This document shows, piece by piece, positions 24,376 to 29,006 of a stretch of DNA of 29,006 nucleotides. Position 1 is the first letter of the stretch. Each line of letters starts with the position of its first letter. The position numbers were made by a program, and so were the translations under genes. The notes below the pieces were generated by a model, which saw only the letters and a program-made list of their open reading frames with translations, did no database searches and had not been told where the DNA came from. This DNA comes from a virus, in the IMG/VR virus record IMGVR_UViG_3300034062_005472, positions 1 to 29,006 of that record, one strand, 5' to 3'.

Positions 24376-24721
24376 GTTCAATAATTGTTTTTATTTGTTC
24401 TACTATTTCCTTATGTTCTCCTGACATTTCTTTCTTTACAAAAGAAACACCTTTTGTTTTACCATTATAAATCGGTTCACCTTTAACCCCAGTAAGTATA
24501 GTTCCATCATTTGTCATCAAAGGTGTTAAAAAACAAGATATATGAAAGAACTTACCTTTCTTCATATGTTTTAAATACTGGTCCATCACTTTCATTCTAA
24601 TCTTGTAATCCTCTTTACTTTCATCCTCAAATCTTTGAGGTTTGTTACTTTTCCTAATACGATGAACTTTGTCACCATTAGGAATTTCTACAAATTCATC
24701 ATCCTTAAATACACTTTCCAT
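24356..24721 (-). CDS. Basic protein of unknown function upstream of groES
   Basis: The 121-residue protein starts MESVFKDDEFVEIPNGDKVH. It has alternating basic and acidic segments (RFEDESKEDYKIRMKVMDQY) and ends EQIKTIIEHGKEDK. There is no signal peptide or membrane segment. It overlaps groES by 20 bp and shares TAATG with the gene before it, so it is in the same operon. No family is recognised. Confidence 0.65.
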   Translation of the reverse strand: MESVFKDDEFVEIPNGDKVHRIRKSNKPQRFEDESKEDYKIRMKVMDQYLKHMKKGKFFHISCFLTPLMTNDGTILTGVKGEPIYNGKTKGVSFVKKEMSGEHKEIVEQIKTIIEHGKEDK

Positions 24722-25011
24722 TATGATAAAATTTCATTAATACGATCTTCAACCTTTTTACTATAAACTAAATCAGCTTCAAATCCACTCTTTAAACCAA
24801 TTGATATAATTTTCTTTTTAATCTTATCAGAAACAAATACAATCATCCAAGCAACATCAGTCTCATCAAATGTAATATCTACTTCCTCTCTAAGTTGTTC
24901 TTCTAATTCAGCAATTCTATCACCATAATTCCTCAAACCTAAATCTTTACATCTTTCAATTTCCTCAGTAACTTCTTCATCATCTTTAATCCTGTAAACT
25001 TTCGCTCTCAT
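24721..25011 (-). CDS. Small acidic protein of unknown function
   Basis: The 96-residue protein begins MRAKVYRIKDDEEVTEEIER and has a helical Glu-rich middle (GDRIAELEEQLREEVD). It ends with a more hydrophobic part (WMIVFVSDKIKKKIISIGLK). It overlaps the preceding gene by 26 bp and is linked to the next by TAATG. No domain is recognised; it may be a partner of one of the neighbouring small proteins. Confidence 0.62.
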   Translation of the reverse strand: MRAKVYRIKDDEEVTEEIERCKDLGLRNYGDRIAELEEQLREEVDITFDETDVAWMIVFVSDKIKKKIISIGLKSGFEADLVYSKKVEDRINEILS

Positions 25012-25267
25012 CTTTTTGTTTTTTTAATTGTTTGTAATAAATCATTTTTTCAATCTTAATCTTAGAACAATATATCTTACCAAAATTAGGTATCATAATG
25101 TTCTTAAAACTATCTGGATTATCTTTTTCACCAGATTCAATTACTTCCTTAATTTGCCTATAATACAAAGTTAACATCTCTTCAATATCTTTCTTTGGTA
25201 TATTATACCTAAGAGACATATCTTTAATTATAGCATTAGTTCTTAAAAAGCTAACACTAACTGTCAT
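24986..25267 (-). CDS. Small basic protein, possibly HU/IHF-like
   Basis: The 93-residue protein starts MTVSVSFLRTNAIIKDMSLR. Its middle (PKKDIEEMLTLYYRQIKEVI) and the segment SFKNIMIPNFGKIYCSKIKI fit the helix-helix then strand-G-strand order of HU/IHF proteins, in which the conserved I-P-x-F-G-x-F lies at the start of the DNA-binding arm. The long basic arm is short or missing. I recall crAss-like phages carrying IHF-like genes. Overlaps of 11 bp upstream and 26 bp downstream show it belongs to the operon. DNA binding is an inference. Confidence 0.55.
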   Translation of the reverse strand: MTVSVSFLRTNAIIKDMSLRYNIPKKDIEEMLTLYYRQIKEVIESGEKDNPDSFKNIMIPNFGKIYCSKIKIEKMIYYKQLKKQKDESESLQD

Positions 25268-25634
25268 GTTTGAAAAATTTTAATACCATTTCACTCTTAT
25301 CATCAAATAGAACATCATAAGCCTTATGTAAATTGTCATTAACAATAACACCTTTCTTCTTCAAATTACTAATTAAATTATTAAAGTTAGCTTCTGATAT
25401 ATTCATCTTCTCTCTTATTTCAACCTTCGTATCATAATCAAAAAGTATTCTCTTCCTTAACTCAGAATCAATATTAGAATACAGCTCATTATAATACATA
25501 ATGTAAGCTAATAATTCTTGTTCCCTTGTAGTCAATGGATTGAAAATATTCGTAATCTTCAAATACATCAAATACACATCTGTTTGACTTTGACCAATAG
25601 GAATATTTAACTTAATTTGTTTCATAACGTTCAT
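25257..25634 (-). CDS. Predicted winged helix-turn-helix protein
   Basis: The 125-residue protein has a short N-terminal strand region, a long helix (TTREQELLAYIMYYNELYSN), and a candidate HTH in TKVEIREKMNISEANFNNLI with a wing after it (KKKGVIVNDNLHKAYDVLF). This suggests a small DNA-binding regulator. It could act on the promoters of this window, but no direct evidence exists. An in-frame second ATG lies 9 bp downstream. It overlaps genes on both sides by 11-23 bp. Confidence 0.6.
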   Translation of the reverse strand: MNVMKQIKLNIPIGQSQTDVYLMYLKITNIFNPLTTREQELLAYIMYYNELYSNIDSELRKRILFDYDTKVEIREKMNISEANFNNLISNLKKKGVIVNDNLHKAYDVLFDDKSEMVLKFFKHDS

Positions 25635-25899
25635 TTATTTCTTTAGAACTAAAGCCCATCTTTTTTAACTCTTTAGTTCCTCTTGGTGTTAAAGCTAATA
25701 GTTTCCTATACCCTTTATGTAAACCAACTTCTTCCATTTCAGCAGCATCTTTAAACATACCTGTAACATAAATATGTTTAATATACCTACTTGTCTTCCA
25801 AACAACATATATCCTATAGTCTGGATTCAACTCTTGAGTCTTTTGTTTTTCTTCCATAATCAACTCAAGTTCCTTCAAATACTCATCTATCATATTCAT
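25612..25899 (-). CDS. Small protein with a strong Shine-Dalgarno site
   Basis: The 95-residue protein starts MNMIDEYLKELELIMEEKQK. It has a strand-rich middle (YRIYVVWKTSRYIKHIYVTG) and a helical end (RGTKELKKMGFSSKEINERY). It shares ATGA with the secreted-protein gene before it and overlaps the next by 23 bp. It is preceded by GGGAGGAG, unlike most genes here. No family is recognised. Confidence 0.62.
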   Translation of the reverse strand: MNMIDEYLKELELIMEEKQKTQELNPDYRIYVVWKTSRYIKHIYVTGMFKDAAEMEEVGLHKGYRKLLALTPRGTKELKKMGFSSKEINERYETN

Positions 25900-26513
25900 C
25901 GTATTCTCCTCCCTAATATGTCATAGTTTAACATTTTATTTTGTTTAAATAGTTTGTATTCCTCAACTGTCATACCTAACAAATTCTCACCACACAGTAT
26001 CAATTCAAAACAACCAGTAGACCAACCAAAACCATCTACCTCAAATATATACTGTCCTGCTGGTAAAACAACAGTAACATCCCATTCAGTAACTGATGGA
26101 TCAAAATTAATAATACTCGTCTCAACATCAGACATCCAATAACAATTAGTACCAAATATCATATCTTGACAACTTGTATAAATAAAGAACTGTATCCCCT
26201 CATTATATCCATTAGCAGTATAAATAGCCCCATCAAGATTGTAATCAGATTCTAAACTAACACAAAGAAACGTATCCTCTGTAAGATCAAAGCTATACCA
26301 CTGATTATAATTATGATATGAACATGTAAAGTTATTAGGTAATGTCTCATCTTGTATATCCTGTGTACAATCAAAGTTACATCCATTAACAACAACAGGT
26401 AACGTTAACTGCTCAGGTGTTTCACAATTGTCATTAAGACACTGTGCTAAAGGAGATGTTACAATAAAAAGTCCTATAAAGAAATTACTTATTTTACTTT
26501 TCGAGTTCAGCAT
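25896..26513 (-). CDS. Secreted Cys-rich protein with flavobacterial-type domain
   Basis: The 205-residue protein has a signal peptide (about 1-24, FFIGLFIVTSPLAQ) and ten cysteines in the mature part. The pattern NQWYSFDLTEDTFLCVSLES, then DGAIYTANGYNEG, CYWMSDVETSIINF and LPAGQYIFEVDGFG resembles, to my recollection, a domain common in secreted proteins of Flavobacteriia. The end NYDILGRRIR resembles the start of a type IX secretion C-terminal signal (Y-D-x-L-G-R), but it stops there. This suggests acquisition from a host. It is in the leftward operon 7 bp into the end of the leader gene. Function unknown; surface or extracellular action likely. Confidence 0.72.
   Translation of the reverse strand: MLNSKSKISNFFIGLFIVTSPLAQCLNDNCETPEQLTLPVVVNGCNFDCTQDIQDETLPNNFTCSYHNYNQWYSFDLTEDTFLCVSLESDYNLDGAIYTANGYNEGIQFFIYTSCQDMIFGTNCYWMSDVETSIINFDPSVTEWDVTVVLPAGQYIFEVDGFGWSTGCFELILCGENLLGMTVEEYKLFKQNKMLNYDILGRRIR
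25906..25913 (-). promoter_or_regulatory. Strong Shine-Dalgarno-type ribosome binding site
   Basis: GGGAGGAG lies 6 nt ahead of ATG 25897-25899. It extensively matches the anti-Shine-Dalgarno sequence, while capsid, portal, groES and amidase starts here show only A/T-rich leaders. It sits inside the end of the secreted-protein gene. Confidence 0.7.
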
Positions 26514-26740
26514 TTCTTTTTCTTCTTAGTTAACAAATTATGAAAAAACATAAACGGAGAAGGAAGAAACACATAACTTTGATTAATTGCTCTCTTCTCT
26601 GGTGTATTTATTTCAGCTAGTATTTCAGTAACTTCTTTACCAACTGTACCTTCAATAACAGAATATTCCTTAACTCCTTTTTCAGTTTGCACTGATTCCT
26701 TTGAACCAGTTTGATTTACAATAATTTTTCTATTTGCCAT
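26507..26740 (-). CDS. First gene of the leftward operon, unknown function
   Basis: I place the start at ATG 26738-26740 (MANRKIIVNQTGSKESVQTE), 77 residues. The longer frame would start at a TTG lying inside the promoter -33 box. A purine-rich AAGAAGG lies upstream. The protein has a basic start, an acidic middle and a basic tail with five lysines in a row before its last Cys (LLTKKKKKC). It overlaps the secreted-protein gene by 7 bp. As leader gene of a long morphogenesis transcript, a regulatory role is possible but unshown. Confidence 0.65.
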   Translation of the reverse strand: MANRKIIVNQTGSKESVQTEKGVKEYSVIEGTVGKEVTEILAEINTPEKRAINQSYVFLPSPFMFFHNLLTKKKKKC

Positions 26741-26766
26741 ATAACAACCTTCTTTATAATTTCTCA

Positions 26767-26798
26767 CAAAGATACATATAATTTTTGACATACACAAA
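26767..26798 (-). promoter_or_regulatory. Leftward promoter of the divergent pair
   Basis: On the minus strand, TTTG (complement of 26795-26798), a 20-bp spacer and TATCTTTG (complement of 26767-26774) form a full Bacteroidota consensus. The spacer includes TGTCAAAAATTATATG directly before the -7 box, shared in large part with the two rightward promoters. Transcription should begin at about 26760, giving a leader of about 20 nt before the start at 26740. It would drive the long leftward operon. Confidence 0.85.
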
Positions 26799-26852
26799 TT
26801 TTATTGAAAAAATAATCTAACAAAAATTATTAGAAAAAAAATTTAAAAAATA

Positions 26853-26884
26853 TTTGCATATGTCAAAAAGTTTTTGTATATTTG
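26853..26884 (+). promoter_or_regulatory. Rightward promoter 1 with dyad operator-like sequence
   Basis: TTTG (26853-26856), a 20-bp spacer and TATATTTG (26877-26884) match the Bacteroidota consensus. The spacer ends with CAAAAAGTTTTTG (26864-26876), a perfect dyad abutting the -7 box. Transcription should begin about 8-10 bp beyond the -7 box, leaving a leader of only about 10 nt before the GIY-YIG gene. It is the mirror of the leftward promoter, 54 bp away. Confidence 0.85.
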
Positions 26885-26902
26885 TAAAAAAAAAACGATT
26901 AT

Positions 26903-27619
26903 ATGATTGGTATATACACAATTACGAACAAACTAAATAATAAATGTTATTTAGGTAGTTCAACTAATATTCAAAGAAGGTGGCAACAACATCGTACTGA
27001 ATTAAAACATAATAAACACAATAATAAAAAGTTACAGAATGCTTATAATAAATACGGTAAGCATAATTTTATTTACAAAGTAATAGAAGAATGTTCTAAA
27101 GAAAACCTAATCCAAAGAGAACAATATTATCTTGATAATATTGATTCTAAAAATTTATATAATTTATTAAAAATAGCTGGAAAAGGTGGTTCTGAAATAC
27201 AACGTGTAGAAACTTTTGTTTTAGATTTACATGGTAATATTGTTTGGAAATTTGAGTCATCTTATGCTGCGATTAATCATTTACAAATAACAAGATTAGA
27301 TTATAGGAGATTAAATACTCCAAGTATATTTAGATTTAATAATCAAAGATACAGAATGGTAACTAGGTCATTTTATGAAAATAACTTTTTAATTATAAAA
27401 TCTTGGAAAAATTACACATCAAATTTTGAAATAAAAAAAACAAATATAAAATTATATGAAGTGTATAAACAAGGTGTTTTAAAATATACATTTAAAACAA
27501 GAAAAGAATGTGGCTTATTTTTAAAAGTCAGCGTAGAAAGAATAAGACAATTATTGAATTCTAATGGATATCATAAACGTACTGGTTATAAAATAGTTGA
27601 AAAAAACATTGTACAATAA
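26903..27619 (+). CDS. GIY-YIG homing endonuclease at the divergent promoter
   Basis: The 238-residue protein starts MIGIYTITNKLNNKCYLGSS, the canonical GIY...CYLG pair of the GIY-YIG fold, followed by NIQRRWQQHRTELKHN with the conserved Arg/His region and LIQREQYYLDNIDSKNLYN with the catalytic-type Glu. Two DNA-binding repeats of the NUMOD1/IENR1 kind follow: VLDLHGNIVWKFESSYAAI and VYKQGVLKYTFKTRKECGL, the latter with an HTH-like VERIRQLLN. It is the only gene between rightward promoters 1 and 2. It likely cleaves a site in related phages and copies itself there; possible targets are the flanking promoter DNA. Confidence 0.9.
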   Translation: MIGIYTITNKLNNKCYLGSSTNIQRRWQQHRTELKHNKHNNKKLQNAYNKYGKHNFIYKVIEECSKENLIQREQYYLDNIDSKNLYNLLKIAGKGGSEIQRVETFVLDLHGNIVWKFESSYAAINHLQITRLDYRRLNTPSIFRFNNQRYRMVTRSFYENNFLIIKSWKNYTSNFEIKKTNIKLYEVYKQGVLKYTFKTRKECGLFLKVSVERIRQLLNSNGYHKRTGYKIVEKNIVQ

Positions 27620-27637
27620 AAATAAAAATTTTTCAAG

Positions 27638-27673
27638 TTTGTATAAAAATGTCAAAAATTTTTTGTACCTTTG
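27638..27673 (+). promoter_or_regulatory. Rightward promoter 2
   Basis: TACCTTTG (27666-27673) is a full -7 box. TTTG at 27638-27641 is 24 bp upstream, longer than the usual 19-21, so the -33 assignment is less certain. The 16 nt before the -7 box, TGTCAAAAATTTTTTG (27650-27665), match those of rightward promoter 1 at the same offset and include the dyad CAAAAATTTTTTG. It would drive the gene at 27776 with an approximately 95-nt leader. Confidence 0.75.
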
Positions 27674-27677
27674 CGGT

Positions 27678-27702
27678 GTTGTAAAGCAAACAAAGCTACA
27701 AC
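27678..27702 (+). promoter_or_regulatory. 5'-end hairpin of the rightward transcript leader
   Basis: GTTGTA (27678-27683) pairs with TACAAC (27697-27702), with a further GC/GC pair inside. The hairpin would lie at the very 5' end of the transcript from promoter 2 (expected start near 27680), a place that often protects mRNA from decay. The rest of the leader to 27775 shows purine-rich patches (GGAAGGG, AAGGGAAA) but no other clear structure. Confidence 0.5.
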
Positions 27703-27775
27703 AAAGAAGTTGAAGCCACTAAATCACATAAGGAAGGGTGTATTATTAACAAGGGAAACCATTTAAACCAAAAAC

Positions 27776-28444
27776 ATGGCAAAGCTATTTATTTACGGAC
27801 TCGAATTTGATACTAAACTATTAGAGTCACAGGGTATAGAAGTACAACGAGTAATCGATGATTTATTTGATCTTGAAGATCTCTGTACTAAAGCATCAAG
27901 TAATTTACACAACAATTATAAGTTTAGCATCCCAATTACATTTACTGATTCTATTAACGGGTATTGTTACAATTTTGAAAATAATAAATACATAGATTAT
28001 ACTCTTACAACTAAATCACCATTTTCTATTGTTACAAGTACTAATAATGAAATTTTATTACTAGATACAAATTTAAGTATAGATAAACAAAATGATTTGA
28101 TAAAAACATTATTAGAAAAAAATAACATAGAATATAGACTATTAACAGGTAACCCAAAAGTTGGAGATGTTTTTGAAATTAATATTTCAAAACTAAGTGA
28201 AGTACAAACAAAACAATTAAAACGAATATTAAAAATTAAAATTATGGAAACAATTTACGGGGTTGAATACAACCCAAAACTATTAGCAAAGTATGACATT
28301 ACTCACGAAACAATGTTAAACGATCTTGAACCATACAAAGGTAAACTATTAGCTCTTGGTTCTAAAAACGAATCTGCTAAAATTACAACTGAAGGTGGAA
28401 CCTATGTAATTGAAAAAGGCGTTTTGATCTCTATTGAAAAGTAA
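27776..28444 (+). CDS. Unknown protein with internal duplication
   Basis: The 222-residue protein starts MAKLFIYGLEFDTKLLESQG. Residues 5-30 (FIYGLEFDTKLLESQGIEVQ and onward) and 159-184 (TIYGVEYNPKLLAKYDITHE and onward) align without gaps at 10 of 26 positions, so the protein contains a repeated module at each end. The middle carries an alpha/beta segment (NEILLLDTNLSIDKQNDLIK). There is no signal peptide or membrane segment. It has its own promoter and a terminator after it, and so may be a separate early transcript. Early anti-host or DNA-metabolism genes often lie in such places, but no function can be assigned. Confidence 0.75.
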   Translation: MAKLFIYGLEFDTKLLESQGIEVQRVIDDLFDLEDLCTKASSNLHNNYKFSIPITFTDSINGYCYNFENNKYIDYTLTTKSPFSIVTSTNNEILLLDTNLSIDKQNDLIKTLLEKNNIEYRLLTGNPKVGDVFEINISKLSEVQTKQLKRILKIKIMETIYGVEYNPKLLAKYDITHETMLNDLEPYKGKLLALGSKNESAKITTEGGTYVIEKGVLISIEK

Positions 28445-28451
28445 GTAACAT

Positions 28452-28493
28452 GTCAATCCCCCTTCTCATTTGAACAGGGCGCTTAGGATTGAC
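28452..28493 (+). ncRNA. Structured 3' element, possible small RNA or 3' UTR structure
   Basis: An 8-bp outer stem, GTCAATCC (28452-28459) with GGATTGAC (28486-28493), encloses an inner hairpin CCC-TTC (28460-28465 region) with GAA-CA-GGG (28472-28479), leaving GCTTA-type bases unpaired on one side. It starts 8 bp after the stop codon at 28444 and precedes a standard terminator. It may stabilise the message or be kept as a small RNA after processing. No known RNA family is recognised. Confidence 0.4.
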
Positions 28494-28502
28494 CTCTTAT
28501 TA

Positions 28503-28537
28503 AATAGCTCATATTAATTTATGGGCTATTTTTTTTA
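28503..28537 (+). terminator. Rho-independent terminator
   Basis: AATAGCTCAT (28503-28512) pairs with ATGGGCTATT (28521-28530), 10 bp with one G-T pair, an 8-nt loop, and a run of eight T directly after. It ends the transcript of the 222-residue gene. Further T-runs follow to about 28562. Confidence 0.85.
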
Positions 28538-28576
28538 AAATTTTTTTTTAAATTTTTTTTTTCATTTTAAAAATAT

Positions 28577-28609
28577 GAGGGGTTGATCCTCCCCAATTAA
28601 CATCCCCTC
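28577..28609 (+). promoter_or_regulatory. Leader segment with two competing helices
   Basis: GAGGGG (28577-28582) can pair fully with CCCCTC (28604-28609), or GGGG (28579-28582) with CCCC (28591-28594) around an 8-nt loop. These are mutually exclusive. It lies upstream of the GC-rich element and the gene at 28690. No consensus promoter is visible between the terminator and that gene, so whether it is transcribed is unclear. Confidence 0.35.
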
Positions 28610-28614
28610 CTTGA

Positions 28615-28663
28615 GTTTGCTGGCGCAATCGCCCGGTCGGTCGGTCGACGGCTGTCAGCAAAC
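28615..28663 (+). other. GC-rich three-way-junction-like element with GGTC repeats
   Basis: GTTTGCTG (28615-28622) and CAGCAAAC (28656-28663) form a perfect 8-bp stem. Inside, GCG-CAAT-CGC (28623-28632) makes a small hairpin, and GTCG-GTCGGT-CGAC (28636-28649), flanked by CC/GG, makes a second, giving a three-way junction. GGTC is repeated three times in tandem (28635-28646). The segment is far richer in G+C than the surrounding A/T-rich DNA. It could be a structured leader, a protein-binding site or part of a replication origin. No known RNA family is recognised. Confidence 0.5.
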
Positions 28664-28689
28664 ACTAAAAAACAAATAAATTCAATAAC

Positions 28690-29006
28690 ATGGAAAATGT
28701 ATTTTCTACTATGGCAGCGCTAAAAAACGCAGCACCTGAGGTACAAGTTGGTATAATTCAATCTAAAGTAGTTACGAAAGAAACTACATTGAAGATAGAG
28801 TCGTTCAGACTTGTCGAAAGAAAATCTGACAATCAACAATTTGCAATTGTACAGCTGTCAGGTAATCATACCTGTTTAGCCACTCCAGAAATGGAAAGCA
28901 AAGGTCAAGCCGTTACGGTAAAGCCAGGCGTTTATAAAGAGCGCCCAGTTAACGTAGTTGTGTCAGTTGAAAAATTAGCTGAAAAACCAGCTAAAGCGCC
29001 AAAAGT
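28690..29006 (+). CDS. Unknown protein, partial (runs off the window)
   Basis: An open frame starts at ATG 28690-28692 and continues to the window end, 105 complete codons. It starts MENVFSTMAALKNAAPEVQV. A strand-rich part follows (KETTLKIESFRLVERKSDNQ, then FAIVQLSGNHTCLATPEMES) and a Lys/Ala/Pro-rich part (EKLAEKPAKAPK) at the visible end. The beta-rich body with a low-complexity tail loosely recalls single-stranded-DNA-binding proteins, but I see no firm motif. It has an A-rich leader and no Shine-Dalgarno site. The structured element upstream probably belongs to its leader. Confidence 0.65.
   Translation, partial: MENVFSTMAALKNAAPEVQVGIIQSKVVTKETTLKIESFRLVERKSDNQQFAIVQLSGNHTCLATPEMESKGQAVTVKPGVYKERPVNVVVSVEKLAEKPAKAPK

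Noticed and set aside
26741-26797. Longer N-terminus of the first leftward gene, starting with TTG
   Set aside because: The TTG lies within the -33 box and the extension covers the -7 box, so it cannot be on the transcript.
28441-28690. tRNA gene in the structured gap
   Set aside because: The stems do not form a cloverleaf: no anticodon arm with 7-nt loop, no TTC-type T-loop and no acceptor of seven base pairs with the right spacing.
1-29006. Integrase, att sites or insertion sequences
   Set aside because: No recombinase, transposase or terminal inverted repeats of insertion elements were seen; whether the phage is lysogenic cannot be decided from this window.

Overview
The window looks like part of a tailed phage (or prophage) of a Bacteroidota host, probably a flavobacterium-type one, and most resembles the crAss-like phages. 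Three things point there. The DNA is strongly AT-rich, and most genes lack a Shine-Dalgarno site. Six sites match or nearly match the Bacteroidota sigma promoter TTTG-N19/21-TAnnTTTG. The set of portal, terminase, capsid and neck/ring-type proteins matches what I recall of crAss-like phages. I ran no database search, so family names rest on motifs and recall.

Layout: a divergent promoter pair at about 26767-26884 splits the window. Everything to its left (1-26740) is on the minus strand. In transcription order it holds: small genes of unknown role, a Cys-rich secreted protein with a flavobacterial look, HTH-like and possibly HU/IHF-like small proteins, a GroES-GroEL pair, a small zinc-finger protein, a TerL-adjacent protein (possible small terminase), a lipoprotein, TerL, portal, a scaffold-like protein, the major capsid protein, neck/ring and tail proteins, a block of fibre and receptor-binding proteins, and a lysis block (holin-like membrane proteins, amidase, overlapping spanin-like pair) interrupted by a GIY-YIG endonuclease gene. 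After a further promoter come a metallophosphoesterase, two small proteins, a crAss-like ring-type protein and a conserved protein cut by the window edge. Genes are packed tightly: seven junctions are TAATG and two are ATGA.

To the right of the divergent promoters, plus-strand genes begin: a GIY-YIG endonuclease, a protein with an internal duplication, and a gene running off the window. The 245-bp gap 28445-28689 is dense in RNA or DNA secondary structure and includes a GC-rich three-way-junction-like element that stands out from its surroundings.

The most interesting points are: (1) a shared 16-nt block with a CAAAAA-n-TTTTTG dyad directly against the -7 box of the two rightward promoters, with a half-conserved copy in the leftward one; (2) the structured gap 28445-28689; (3) a divergent phage chaperonin coupled by TAATG to an unlisted zinc-finger ORF; (4) host-like secreted and lipoprotein genes inside the morphogenesis operon; and (5) two GIY-YIG genes placed without disturbing their neighbours.
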